Shown: positions 44,382 to 53,756, numbered from the stretch's first letter. The stretch: DNA of 64,000 nt from DATFVA01 sp963721075 (GCA_963721075.1 CAVRHV010000005.1:62001-126000); one strand, 5' to 3'. The notes: generated by a model from the letters alone, not told the origin. Numbers and translations: made by a program.

Positions 44382-44515
44382 CTATGTTTTATCTTTATTC
44401 TATTAGACGCAGTTTTGTTGAAAAAACTACAACCTTACACGAAAATAAAACATTCAATTGTCATTTGTCCTTAATTAGCTTAATTTAATTGCAGGTGAGA
44501 GCAGAGGAGACCTGT

Positions 44516-45169
44516 ATGACCAACTATAATCATAGCACGAGGATTACGACTTCAACCTTCGGCATTCTGCTTGGAACAGCAGGTATTCTGAATCATGGTA
44601 TCTTCGAGATACTTCAGGGAGATACTCCCACTAACGGTTTCTTTATAGAAGCAATAGGTAAATCGCATAGATTCTGGGTGTATGGTACTGAAGAGGCTTT
44701 CACCATAATTCCAAACTTTATGATAACAGGAATCCTTGTAATAGTAATAAGTATTGCGGTCATTTTATGGTCTGTCCGATTCATCCATCTAAGACATGGT
44801 TCAGCTGTCTTTCTTCTGCTTTTAATTTTATTGACGCTGGTTGGCGGGGGGATAGGATATATAATTCTCTTCCTGCCGGTCTGGGCATACTCAACCAGGA
44901 TAAACAAACCTTTATTATGGTGGAAAAAGGTATTTAAAGACAGACTTGGAAAATTATTATCTGCTTTATGGCCTTACGTTCTTGCCTTGTCAGCTTTCTT
45001 ATGGATAATCGTAATGGAACTGGGAATATTCGGCTACTGTCCCGGGCAGACTGATCCGGATACATTGCTGACTACTGTATTTATTTTTTTAATTTCCACT
45101 GTCGTTCTCGCAAATGCTGCTTTTATATGTGCCTTTGCCCGCGATATTGAAACTCAGGTCAGCCGATGA
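44516..45169 (+). CDS. Polytopic membrane protein
   Basis: AGAGGAGA 6 bases upstream supports the ATG at 44516 (MTNYNHSTRITTSTFG) over the one at 44489. The 217-residue product has about six membrane helices and a central basic loop (WWKKVFKDRLGK). No family is recognised. Its stop overlaps the next start by ATGA, so it forms an operon with the secreted LprI-like protein. Confidence 0.75.
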   Translation: MTNYNHSTRITTSTFGILLGTAGILNHGIFEILQGDTPTNGFFIEAIGKSHRFWVYGTEEAFTIIPNFMITGILVIVISIAVILWSVRFIHLRHGSAVFLLLLILLTLVGGGIGYIILFLPVWAYSTRINKPLLWWKKVFKDRLGKLLSALWPYVLALSAFLWIIVMELGIFGYCPGQTDPDTLLTTVFIFLISTVVLANAAFICAFARDIETQVSR

Positions 45170-46053
45170 AATATTTATTTATAATTCTATTTATATGTGT
45201 AGATGGGTTTGTTCATAATAGCGGCGAACTCTATGCGGAAAATTGTCGTCTTTGTTTGACCATTCAATCAGAATATAGCAATAAAACCCCCGCGTCATAT
45301 TTAGCAGATGATAGTACGGACATCAGAAGATCGGGTATCAGCAATATCCACGATTTTGATTTCCAGAAATATCTTACTGAGAAGGATTGGGAATGCCTGG
45401 AAATTGATTCCAGCTATACTGTAAACATTGAATCTATTATATACTTTGATTTTAATAAGGACGGAAGGGATGAAGCCATTATTACTGCACAAACCTGCAT
45501 GATGGGCACCGGGGGTCCTGATATTCACAGTGTATACTATCTTGATGCCTCCGACAGAATCCGGGAATATGAGATAGACTATAAACCGAAGGAGAGTACT
45601 GAAATTATCGGGGTTCCCATGCCCCTTATAGGCAACCGCAATTATTATTTGCAAGTAAAGGACAGTCTGTTGTGTGCCGTCTACTGGGATGGGTCCGGAA
45701 GAAAGCACCCATTGAGTCAGTATTTTAAATTCGAAAATGGAAAATTTGTTTTAGAGAAAGAAGTCTATGGTAAAACTTTTCCCACAAGCTTTGATTGCAG
45801 CAAGGCAAAATCAGATCGTGAAATAGTTGCCTGTTCCTGTGATTCGATCGCAGAAATGGATTTAGAACTGGATAGCCTGTATAGAGTGCTTCTGTCAAAA
45901 TTAAATCCCGAGGATAAAAGCAGGCTGAGAAAAGAGCAGCGGCAATGGCTTCAGGATTTTGATAAAGTTTATGCTTACAAATGGCTGAATGATTTTTCAG
46001 AAAGATACAGAGCCAGGATTGAAGAGTTAAAAAACAAGTTAACCCCGCGATAA
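45166..46053 (+). CDS. Secreted protein with C-terminal LprI-like (DUF1311) domain
   Basis: The 295-residue product has a short signal peptide, a central beta region with a VCBS-like turn (IYFDFNKDGRDEAIITAQTC), and a C-terminal LprI-like domain (about 205-295). That domain has FDCSKAKSDREIVACSCDSI, AEMDLELDSLYRVLL and LRKEQRQWL, the family hallmarks. LprI proteins inhibit lysozyme in mycobacteria. The family-typical Cys pair and QRxWL motif are present; the terminal Cys of the classic RDxxC is replaced. It may protect the cell wall or act as a lipoprotein-like periplasmic factor; inhibitor activity is not established. Confidence 0.78.
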   Translation: MKYLFIILFICVDGFVHNSGELYAENCRLCLTIQSEYSNKTPASYLADDSTDIRRSGISNIHDFDFQKYLTEKDWECLEIDSSYTVNIESIIYFDFNKDGRDEAIITAQTCMMGTGGPDIHSVYYLDASDRIREYEIDYKPKESTEIIGVPMPLIGNRNYYLQVKDSLLCAVYWDGSGRKHPLSQYFKFENGKFVLEKEVYGKTFPTSFDCSKAKSDREIVACSCDSIAEMDLELDSLYRVLLSKLNPEDKSRLRKEQRQWLQDFDKVYAYKWLNDFSERYRARIEELKNKLTPR

Positions 46054-46162
46054 ATTGTGCAGGAACATATCAACTATAAAAGGTTTAACAATTAAATAAT
46101 TATTGACCTTACCCCCGAAGTTCTCTATATTCAAAAAAACCCCACACAACGGAAGGACCGCT

Positions 46163-46633
46163 ATGAAAACGAAATTACAGATTTTCATATCGCTTACCGT
46201 CCTGCTGATTCCTGCTTGTAAGCAAAATGTAGACATTGAAACTGAACGGCAGGCGCTGCTTAATGCTGATAGTGCCTGGGCAGTGGCCGCTGCAACAGGC
46301 AATGTAGAAAAAATCAAAACATTCTGGACAGAAGATGCGATCAACTATTTCCCGGGTCAGGAACCTGCATTCGGCAAAGAGGAAATTCTTAATATTGTTA
46401 AAAAGAACCGCTCCACACCGGGATTTTCACTTAACTGGAAAGCGAGAGATGCTGTCGTATCCGAATCCGGCAGTATGGGTTATACTCACGGCTCATACAA
46501 ATTAACCTTTAGTGATCCGGAGGGCAATAATTATGCAAAATCAGGTAATTACGTCTGCATCTGGAAAAAGCAGGAGGATGGATCATGGAAATGTGTATTA
46601 GAAGCTTCCGTCCCCGGTCCGCAGCCTCAATAA
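46163..46633 (+). CDS. SnoaL-like/DUF4440 lipoprotein
   Basis: The ATG at 46163 with GGAAGGA upstream is preferred over 46103. The 156-residue product starts with a lipoprotein signal, lipobox IPAC (Cys at residue 19). The mature part is one NTF2-fold domain: ERQALLNADSAWAVAAATGN and VEKIKTFWTEDAINYFPGQE are typical of DUF4440/SnoaL-like proteins. Such domains bind small molecules or act as ketosteroid-isomerase-like enzymes. It is the first of four related genes in a row. Substrate unknown. Confidence 0.82.
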   Translation: MKTKLQIFISLTVLLIPACKQNVDIETERQALLNADSAWAVAAATGNVEKIKTFWTEDAINYFPGQEPAFGKEEILNIVKKNRSTPGFSLNWKARDAVVSESGSMGYTHGSYKLTFSDPEGNNYAKSGNYVCIWKKQEDGSWKCVLEASVPGPQPQ

Positions 46634-46678
46634 TTAATTACGTTTTACATTAATCGAAAACTAATTAAAGGAAAAATT

Positions 46679-47215
46679 ATGAAACAGCGTCTTATGTCAT
46701 CCGCTGTGATTTCATTCTTCGCATTCATTTTATTTTTAATTGTAGGTTCAGCTGAAGGACAACAGAATTATGAGGTGGATGCCGGTAATCTTGTAAAGGC
46801 ACATGCCGATGCCTGGAACATGGATAGTATAGATACAATAGATGATCTTTTTAAGGAGAATGGAATTTATGAGGATGTAGCTGCCGGTGAGTCATGGCAT
46901 GGCCGGAATGAAATAAAAAATCTGATTAAGTCGACTTTAAAAGCAATTCCGGATTTTAACGTAAAAATCACAAGCTGGTTCTCAGCGAAAGATAAAGTCT
47001 CCTGCGAATGGGTTATGTCAGGTACTCAGACGGGAGATTTTCCTGATCTCCCTGCAAGTGGTAAATCATTTTTTGTCCGGGGGTCTTCAGTTGTTTTAAT
47101 TGAAGATGGAAAGATTAAGCATTGGACGGACTATTATGATATGTACTCATTTCTTCGTCAACTCGGTGCTTTGCCGGGGTCTGAACCAGAAGTTAATGGA
47201 GGAAAAGGTGAATAA
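46679..47215 (+). CDS. Secreted SnoaL-like (ester cyclase family) protein
   Basis: AAAGGA precedes the ATG. After a signal peptide (to about residue 29, AEGQ), one SnoaL-fold domain runs to the end: LVKAHADAWNMDSIDTIDDL, EDVAAGESWHGRNEI, and GDFPDLPASGKSF followed by VRGSSVVLIEDGKIKHWTDY. These segments are typical of the SnoaL-like polyketide-cyclase group. It overlaps the start of the next gene by 8 bases. Confidence 0.83.
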   Translation: MKQRLMSSAVISFFAFILFLIVGSAEGQQNYEVDAGNLVKAHADAWNMDSIDTIDDLFKENGIYEDVAAGESWHGRNEIKNLIKSTLKAIPDFNVKITSWFSAKDKVSCEWVMSGTQTGDFPDLPASGKSFFVRGSSVVLIEDGKIKHWTDYYDMYSFLRQLGALPGSEPEVNGGKGE

Positions 47216-47639
47216 TAAAAACAAATCATTTTTAATTTCCCGGATCGCGGACGAAATGTGGAATAAAGGTTTAATTGATGTCGGGGATGAAATAATGGAG
47301 TCAGATGCAAAGTACCATGGACCGCATATGCCGAATGGTGCAGGAACACGCGAAGACTGGAAAAATGCTGTGAGAATGTACCTTTCTGCTTTTCCTGATT
47401 CTCAAGTCAGGTATGAAGAACTGATTGAAACCGAAGATATTGTGGTTGGCAGATGGAGCGCTGCAGCAACCAATACCGGACCATTAGCTGGTAAACCGCC
47501 GACAGGAAAGCCTATTTCTATTTCAGGAATTACAATTTATAAATTTAGTGGAGATAAAGTTTCCGAAGCCTGGGAACAACTCGATATGCTCGGTATGTGG
47601 ACGCAGCTAGGTATAATAAAACTTCCAGGCGCCCACTAA
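47208..47639 (+). CDS. Cytoplasmic SnoaL-like (ester cyclase family) protein
   Basis: The likely start is GTG 47208, 5 bases after GGAGGA; ATG 47196 is the alternative. The 143-residue product lacks a signal peptide, unlike its neighbours. The single domain has DAKYHGPHMPNGAGTREDWK, RMYLSAFPDSQVRYEELIET and TGPLAGKPPTGKPISISGIT, the recognised SnoaL/ester-cyclase pattern. The gene overlaps the previous one, so both are probably made together, yet one product is exported and one is not. Confidence 0.83.
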   Translation: MNNKNKSFLISRIADEMWNKGLIDVGDEIMESDAKYHGPHMPNGAGTREDWKNAVRMYLSAFPDSQVRYEELIETEDIVVGRWSAAATNTGPLAGKPPTGKPISISGITIYKFSGDKVSEAWEQLDMLGMWTQLGIIKLPGAH

Positions 47640-47702
47640 GATAAATGGCTTATGGACCAATTCAACCTGATTGAATTTTTACGGATAAAGAAAGGATGAA
47701 GA

Positions 47703-48656
47703 ATGAGGGCAGAATTTTACGAGGTAACAGTCTTGATAAAAAATGTGTGTGTAAAGAGTTTAGCTCTGATAGCGATTATCTGCTTTACCAATGAATTTAC
47801 GGGTATAGCTGCAGCGCAGACAGTTGGGGATTCAGTGTCTGTATACAAACTGGTAAAAGCGTATCAGCATACATTCAGCACAAGAGATGCGACAGCAGTT
47901 TCAGAATTCTTCTCAGAGGATGCAGATGTACTTGTGGGTAATCTTCTTGAAGCGAGAGGACGACAGGCTGTCCGGGATTTTTGGGATGCTTACTTCACGA
48001 AACAGGAACCGGGGAGAAGAGCTGTATTCACAGTAAATTCATTTAGAATGATAACTGAGGACGTTGCAGTAATTAACCTCGGATCCGTAACAGGTGGACG
48101 GGATGCACTGGGAATAGAACTGAAAACCAGGAAAGCACGGGGCACATGGGTAGTGCATCAGCTTAACGGAAAATGGCTTATAAACTCTGTATGCATGATG
48201 CCGGCAGAGAGTGATAGTATTGTTCTGGGAGCATCCGTTGAAGCTGCAGAATCCATAAGGCCCCACATACGCGCATTTGTCGATACATTCACTGAGGCAT
48301 TTAATAGTCATGAACCATCCAGGGTGAGTGCTCTTTTCCGAAAAGATGCAGATATCATTGTACGCAATCTTCCTCTGATTCAGGGAGCACAAGCTATTCA
48401 GGATTGGTGGAGTGCTTACTTTTCTAAACCGAGGAACTACAGCGCGGTATTTAAAATAGACGAAATAAGACCAATCAGTGAAGAAGTCATACAGGTAAGC
48501 GTCACTGCATCAGGTGCTATTCCGGGGACGGAGGACAAACTTCAGCCTGTCAGACAAACCCATGCGGTGTGGTTTCTTTCCCGCGGAAATGAAGGGTGGC
48601 GCATTGCTGCTCTACGGGTATTGCCAGGTAAGGACGATCTTATTATCCGAAGATGA
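47703..48656 (+). CDS. Secreted protein with two tandem SnoaL-like domains
   Basis: A signal peptide (about 1-38, GIAAAQ) is followed by two homologous NTF2-fold domains, about 46-165 and 180-312. Compare AYQHTFSTRDATAVSEFFSE with FTEAFNSHEPSRVSALFRKD, and ARGRQAVRDFWDAYF with IQGAQAIQDWWSAYF: internal duplication is clear. DUF4440/SnoaL-type binding pockets are expected in each. It ends the SnoaL gene run. Function unknown; a duplicated, exported pocket protein is unusual. Confidence 0.82.
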   Translation: MRAEFYEVTVLIKNVCVKSLALIAIICFTNEFTGIAAAQTVGDSVSVYKLVKAYQHTFSTRDATAVSEFFSEDADVLVGNLLEARGRQAVRDFWDAYFTKQEPGRRAVFTVNSFRMITEDVAVINLGSVTGGRDALGIELKTRKARGTWVVHQLNGKWLINSVCMMPAESDSIVLGASVEAAESIRPHIRAFVDTFTEAFNSHEPSRVSALFRKDADIIVRNLPLIQGAQAIQDWWSAYFSKPRNYSAVFKIDEIRPISEEVIQVSVTASGAIPGTEDKLQPVRQTHAVWFLSRGNEGWRIAALRVLPGKDDLIIRR

Positions 48657-48815
48657 AGTAATTAAAGTGAAATGTGCCGATAGTTCTTAGCAAAATGAAA
48701 GCAGGAGGCATATTCCCAAAATATTATATAGCCGTTCATCATTTTATCCATCCAAATTTTTAATTCACGAAACTTATATTTGGGGGTCTTTTGTTCAAAA
48801 ATACCGGAGTGAGTC

Positions 48816-51800
48816 ATGTTGAGGTATCTAACCTTTTTTACCAGTCTAATCTTAATTTCAACTTTTTCTTATTCACAGAGTCAGCCCCTGCTGCTATATC
48901 CGTCAATCAATAATGATGGTTCCAGAATTGCATTTTCTTACCAGGGAGATATATGGACGGTCTCATCTTCCGGCGGACGCGCTGATAGGATAACTGAACA
49001 CGAGGGAATAGAAACTAACAGTGTTTGGAGTCCCGACGGTTATAAATTAGCTTTCAACAGCGAGCGGTTCGGTAATTCTGATGTCTACGTAGTCGATGCT
49101 TTTGGCGGAAGGCCTGACCGATTAACTTACCACTCGGCCGGTGATGAGCTCAGCAGCTGGTCGAAAAGCGGAAAGATCTATTTTACTACAAGGAGAAATT
49201 ATAATTCTGTCGAATGGTCGCCTGAGATTTATGCGGCTTTGCCTGCAGGCGGAACACCTGAACGTGCTCTCGATGCTTTTGGATATGATCCTGCTGAATC
49301 CCCTGACGGCAGGTTCATTGTTTTTACTAAAGGCGACTGTCGTATTCCGCGTGAGGAGTACCGCGGCTCGGCTAACCGCGATATCTGGCTCTACGATACT
49401 AAGAATAAATCATACATCCAGCTAACAGATTTTATGGGAAATGATTATTCACCTCAGTGGGGCGGAGAACGCACTATCTTCTATATCAGTTCTTCCAGCG
49501 GAAAGTATAATGTTCGTAAGTTATCTCTCGATGCCGATGGAAATAAAAAAAATGATGCTGCCGTTACTACTTTTACAGATGATGGAGTGCGTAATTTCAG
49601 CGTGAGCAGCAACGGAAGTAAGCTCGTACTTGAAAAAGATATGAATCTTTATACTGTCAACGCCGACGGCTCTGACCTTAAAAAACTCTCTATCGATGTT
49701 TCATCGGATTATAAGCTCGATCCTTACGAGTGGAAAACTTTCACATCGAAAGCTTCAGAGTTCTCTGTTTCACCAAACGGAAAGTATATAGCTCTTGCAG
49801 TCCGCGGGGATATCTTCGTTACCGAAAATGATAAGGACAAAAGTCTAACTGTTAACCTCACCCAAAGTTCATCACGCGAGGAAAATCCGCAGTGGGTTAA
49901 TGATTCAACTATCATCTTTGTTTCGGATGAAGCAGGACAGTTCGATATCTATGCTGTTGCTTCTTCGGATAAGGCAGAGACTAATATTTTCAGAAGTCTG
50001 AAGCATAAGATAGACAGAGTTACCAATACCGATAAAGATGAGTCAGCACTGGCGATTTCACCCGACGGCAAGATGCTTGCGTACATCCGCGGTAATGGTC
50101 AGCTTGTTACGGCGAAGATTGATAAGGATGGTCAGTTGTCGGATGAGAAGATACTGTCGGATGACTGGTCTCAGCCGGAGGATCTGGCATGGAGTCCGGA
50201 TTCTAAGTGGCTCGCGTATTCAAAAGCTGATCTTTATTACAACAATGAAATCTTTATTCAGGCCGCGGATAATTCCCATGAGGCTGTAAATGTGAGCATG
50301 CACCCAAGAATGGACGCACAGCCATTCTGGAGCCCTGATGGTTCAAAGCTCGGCTTCGTCTCCGAAAGGAATAACCGCAGTGCCGATATCTGGTTCGTTT
50401 GGCTGAAGAAAGCTGACTGGGAGAAAACGCAGCAGGACTGGGAGTATGCCGAACCGGAGAAGAAAGAGGATAAGAAAAAGGGTAAGGATTCTGCTGAGGT
50501 AAAACCGGTTGAGATAGATTTTCCGGATATCTATAAACGACTGGTGCAGGTAACTTCTATGCCCGGCGACGAGAGGAATCCTGTTATTTCGGCCGACGGA
50601 GAAACTTTCTATTTTACCGCACCTTATTCATCGGGCAAAGCTAAGAAACTTGATCATTCCTTATACAGTATTAAATGGGACGGCAAGGATTTTGAATCAA
50701 TTATAAAAGGTAGTGATGCCTATTATTCCCTGAAGCCCGATAAGGATGTAAAGAATATCTATCTCTTTAAAGGCGACGGCAAACTTTCAAAGGTTGATCT
50801 TGATAAGAAGAAGGAAGAAGGACTTTCATACTCAGCAAAAATGCAGATAAATTATACCGCTGAGCGCGAGCAGATCTTCGAGGAATCCTGGCGGATGATC
50901 AGGGATGGGTTTTATGACCCCGGGTTCAACGGACATGACTGGGATGCAATAAAGGCTAAATATAAGCCATGGGTTATGTCTGCTTCCACGAGCCGCGACT
51001 TCAGATATATGTTTAATTTTATGCTCGGTCAGATAAATGCCAGTCATATGGGAATGTACGGCGGCGACAGGGAAGAGACTCAAAAGGAAGTAACAGGACT
51101 TCTGGGGATTGAGATAGGTAATAAGGATGGTGGAATATTGGTTGAGCGTGTTGTGCCTGAGAGTCCTGCCGATAAAACCGAAAGCAAACTGTTTGCCGGC
51201 GATGTTATTACAAAAGTAAACGGACAGCCGGTAGGCGGCAATGTTAATTTCTATTCTAAGTTTGTGAACACGGCTGATGATAGAGTACTGATGGAGGTGA
51301 AAGGGAAGGACGGCAAAACCAGAGAGGTGATTATTCGTCCCGTCGATAATATAAGAGATCTGCTGTACAACGAATGGGTGCAGGACAGAAAGAAACTGAC
51401 GGATGAATATTCGAACGGCAGGGTTGGGTATATTCATATTAAAGCGATGGGATGGGACAGTTTTGAGGAGTTTGAGCGCGAGCTTGCCGCAACCGGTTAC
51501 GGCAAGGATGGTCTTGTTGTGGATGTACGCTACAACGGCGGCGGCTGGACAACAGATTACCTTATGATGGTACTAAACTACAAACAGCACGCTTACACTA
51601 TCCCAAGAGGTGCCACTGATTCACTGGCAGTTAACCATACTAAGTTTGCTGACTATTATCCTCTTGGAGAGAGACTTCCTTATTCAGCCTGGATAAAGCC
51701 CAGCATAGCACTCTGCAATGAGAACAGCTACTCAAATGCGGAGATATTCTCACATGCATACCAGACCCTGGGAATAGGGAAGCTGGTAGGACAGCCTACC

Positions 51801-52019
51801 TTCGGAGCGGTTATCTCAACAGGAGGAAGGAGTATGGTTGACGGAACATTTGTTCGCCTTCCCGGCAGAGGCTGGTACGTAAAGAAGACTAATAACGATA
51901 TGGAAGACGAACCCGCAACGCCCGATTTTGTAGTTAAGAATGCTCCCGACTACCGCGCAAAAGGCACAGACGCCCAGCTTAAGAAAGCAGTAGACGAGCT
52001 GATGAAACAACTGAAGTAA
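48816..52019 (+). CDS. Secreted tricorn-like S41 protease
   Basis: 1067 residues: a signal peptide (to about 21), WD40/TolB-like propeller repeats (NDGSRIAFSYQGDIWTVSSS, SPDGYKLAFNSERFGNSDVY and more, about 25-560), a helical core with catalytic H744 (INASHMGMYGG), a PDZ domain (about 760-850) and an S41 catalytic domain with S973 in ENSYSNAEIFSH. This is the tricorn protease layout, close in length and residue positions to archaeal tricorn, but exported. It would trim peptides in the periplasm. GGAG precedes the ATG. A charged Lys/Glu-rich linker (about 540-565) splits the propeller region. Confidence 0.94.
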   Translation: MLRYLTFFTSLILISTFSYSQSQPLLLYPSINNDGSRIAFSYQGDIWTVSSSGGRADRITEHEGIETNSVWSPDGYKLAFNSERFGNSDVYVVDAFGGRPDRLTYHSAGDELSSWSKSGKIYFTTRRNYNSVEWSPEIYAALPAGGTPERALDAFGYDPAESPDGRFIVFTKGDCRIPREEYRGSANRDIWLYDTKNKSYIQLTDFMGNDYSPQWGGERTIFYISSSSGKYNVRKLSLDADGNKKNDAAVTTFTDDGVRNFSVSSNGSKLVLEKDMNLYTVNADGSDLKKLSIDVSSDYKLDPYEWKTFTSKASEFSVSPNGKYIALAVRGDIFVTENDKDKSLTVNLTQSSSREENPQWVNDSTIIFVSDEAGQFDIYAVASSDKAETNIFRSLKHKIDRVTNTDKDESALAISPDGKMLAYIRGNGQLVTAKIDKDGQLSDEKILSDDWSQPEDLAWSPDSKWLAYSKADLYYNNEIFIQAADNSHEAVNVSMHPRMDAQPFWSPDGSKLGFVSERNNRSADIWFVWLKKADWEKTQQDWEYAEPEKKEDKKKGKDSAEVKPVEIDFPDIYKRLVQVTSMPGDERNPVISADGETFYFTAPYSSGKAKKLDHSLYSIKWDGKDFESIIKGSDAYYSLKPDKDVKNIYLFKGDGKLSKVDLDKKKEEGLSYSAKMQINYTAEREQIFEESWRMIRDGFYDPGFNGHDWDAIKAKYKPWVMSASTSRDFRYMFNFMLGQINASHMGMYGGDREETQKEVTGLLGIEIGNKDGGILVERVVPESPADKTESKLFAGDVITKVNGQPVGGNVNFYSKFVNTADDRVLMEVKGKDGKTREVIIRPVDNIRDLLYNEWVQDRKKLTDEYSNGRVGYIHIKAMGWDSFEEFERELAATGYGKDGLVVDVRYNGGGWTTDYLMMVLNYKQHAYTIPRGATDSLAVNHTKFADYYPLGERLPYSAWIKPSIALCNENSYSNAEIFSHAYQTLGIGKLVGQPTFGAVISTGGRSMVDGTFVRLPGRGWYVKKTNNDMEDEPATPDFVVKNAPDYRAKGTDAQLKKAVDELMKQLK

Positions 52020-52029
52020 TACTGAATAC

Positions 52030-52054
52030 GTCATTTCGACCGAAGGGAGAAATC
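52030..52054. repeat. Interspersed extragenic repeat (GTCATTTCGACCGAAGGGAG type)
   Basis: Right after the tricorn stop lies a 25-base sequence ending GAAATC, with internal inverted arms (ATTTC/GAAAT and TTCG/CGAA). From memory, closely similar sequences recur between genes in many Bacteroidota and Chlorobi genomes. Only one copy is in this window. Confidence 0.45.
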
Positions 52055-52082
52055 CTGAAGTCTTTTCCTCCCAATTATTACG

Positions 52083-52106
52083 CCCCCGGTTTATGCTAAC
52101 CAGGGG
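52083..52106. terminator. Bidirectional terminator-like hairpin
   Basis: Stem CCCC-c-GGTT with AACC-a-GGGG (one internal mismatch) and a 6-base loop, followed on the plus strand by ATATTTTAT. It lies between the convergent ends at 52019 and 52112. Confidence 0.7.
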
Positions 52107-52111
52107 ATATT

Positions 52112-53617
52112 TTATCTCACCAAAACCATCTTCTTAACTGCCAAATATTTACCTGCTGTCAACCGGTAGAAATAAACACCGCTCGTCAGTCCGGAAGCAT
52201 CTAAGTTTATCTCATAACTTCCTGCCGGCCTGTATTCATCTATTAGAGTTTTAACCTCATTCCCCAGCACATCAAATATTTGTAATGTCTGCACACAATT
52301 CTCAGGTGACTGCCATTTTATAACAGTAGACGGGTTAAAAGGATTGGGGAAATTCTGCTCTAAAGCGAATCTTAATGGGATATTGAAGTTAACATTTACA
52401 ACATCAGAATAATGGAAGCTGCCATTGAAATCATATTGCTTCAACCGGTAGGAATAGCTCCCCCGGCTCAGGTGATCATTCGTGAAGGCATAATTATGCT
52501 GTTCTGCTGTAGTCCCATTTCCTTTAACAAATCCAATAGTAATAAATTCCTGCTTAGCACAACTCCTCTGTATCTCGAATCCACGGTTGTTGGTTTCAGT
52601 TGCAGTTGTCCAACTTAATACAATGCTATTTCCGGTGTTAGTAAAAGAGAAAGAGGTTAATTCTACAGGTAAAATTGCACAATTCGTTGTCTTATAAAGA
52701 ATATCAATGTAGGATCCATAACCACCGGTTACAAATCCGGTATCAGCATTAATGAAAGTAATATCGCTATACCCCCAATATTCTTCTAAATTAATATCCC
52801 AGGTATCGCCTCCATTAGTAGTCTTATAAATGTGGGCGCCTAATGCAAATCCAATGCTGTCATTAACAAAAAGCAAATCATTAGTTGATAAATCTGAAAT
52901 ATGGCTCCAACTATTTCCGAAATTCGTTGATTTATAGATACCCGTATTACCGCCAATATAGACAACGTTCTCATTGATCAATGAAATTCCGCCTATCGAT
53001 ATGATAAAATCTGATCTCAGCCAGGTATTGCCTCCGTTCGTGGTTCTTAAAGCAAAATATCTGGAATTAGGAAAATCTTCATGACCAATTATGATACCAT
53101 TATTATTGTAAAATTCGATTAATTTGGTAAAACCTTCCTCGTAATTTGTAGAATATATTGTACCCCATGAAATACCGCTATTTGTGGACATCAGAACCAG
53201 GGGACGCCACACCTGAGATATCTGATCAAACCGGTCACCTGTAATAAAGCCCACAGAATCATTAAGAAAATAAACACGCGCAAATCTATAATTGGTATTC
53301 GTTTCAATTGATTGCCAGTCCAATGCTCCATTATAACTGTAATAGATTTTTCCGCCATTTGCGGAGACTCCAAACCCGGTATCAGCATTTACAAAAAATA
53401 TCCCATATATTTCCTCTTCAAAATTAGTTTGTATATTCCAATTAGAACCCCCATCCGTGGTTTTAAGTAAATTAAACCAAGTTGATATATAGCCTACTGA
53501 ATCATTTGCAAATAGGATTTGTTTGGGAGTGCTATAGGTTGATGGTAGTTGGATTGGAACCCACTGTCCAAATGAATTTATGTAACTCAATAAAAATATT
53601 ACTAGTATTTTTTTCAT
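52112..53617 (-). CDS. Secreted YCF48-type propeller protein with T9SS sorting domain
   Basis: A signal peptide (MKKILVIFLLSYINSFGQ) is followed by blades with TTDGGSNW, TTNGGNTW, STNFGNSW and VGFI or TGFV steps (20-330). The shared module VELTSFSFTN to TATETNNRGFEIQRS (about 335-420) and a sorting domain (LEQNFPNPFNPSTVI to MVLVR) end the protein. Architecture matches 18398 and 22319. Many blades mention no catalytic site; surface binding is likely. It shares a terminator hairpin with the tricorn gene. Confidence 0.88.
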   Translation of the reverse strand: MKKILVIFLLSYINSFGQWVPIQLPSTYSTPKQILFANDSVGYISTWFNLLKTTDGGSNWNIQTNFEEEIYGIFFVNADTGFGVSANGGKIYYSYNGALDWQSIETNTNYRFARVYFLNDSVGFITGDRFDQISQVWRPLVLMSTNSGISWGTIYSTNYEEGFTKLIEFYNNNGIIIGHEDFPNSRYFALRTTNGGNTWLRSDFIISIGGISLINENVVYIGGNTGIYKSTNFGNSWSHISDLSTNDLLFVNDSIGFALGAHIYKTTNGGDTWDINLEEYWGYSDITFINADTGFVTGGYGSYIDILYKTTNCAILPVELTSFSFTNTGNSIVLSWTTATETNNRGFEIQRSCAKQEFITIGFVKGNGTTAEQHNYAFTNDHLSRGSYSYRLKQYDFNGSFHYSDVVNVNFNIPLRFALEQNFPNPFNPSTVIKWQSPENCVQTLQIFDVLGNEVKTLIDEYRPAGSYEINLDASGLTSGVYFYRLTAGKYLAVKKMVLVR

Positions 53618-53756
53618 AATATTACCCGCTTAATTTTTAATTTATTATTGGTGCAAATAGTGGATAGCTGTAGATTTTATTTAGGAAAGTGTTCATTTAA
53701 TTATCCCGCTCTTTAATTAAACTTAAGAATCAGTATTTATTTTGTCAATTAGATAT

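Noticed and set aside
45301..45708. A 135-codon minus-strand open frame antisense to the LprI-like protein gene
   Set aside because: No ribosome site, and the sense strand has a better supported coupled gene.
50832..51437. A 201-codon minus-strand open frame within the tricorn gene
   Set aside because: It is antisense to the catalytic domain of a complete protein with conserved active-site residues; His/Ser/Ile-rich antisense composition indicates a shadow.
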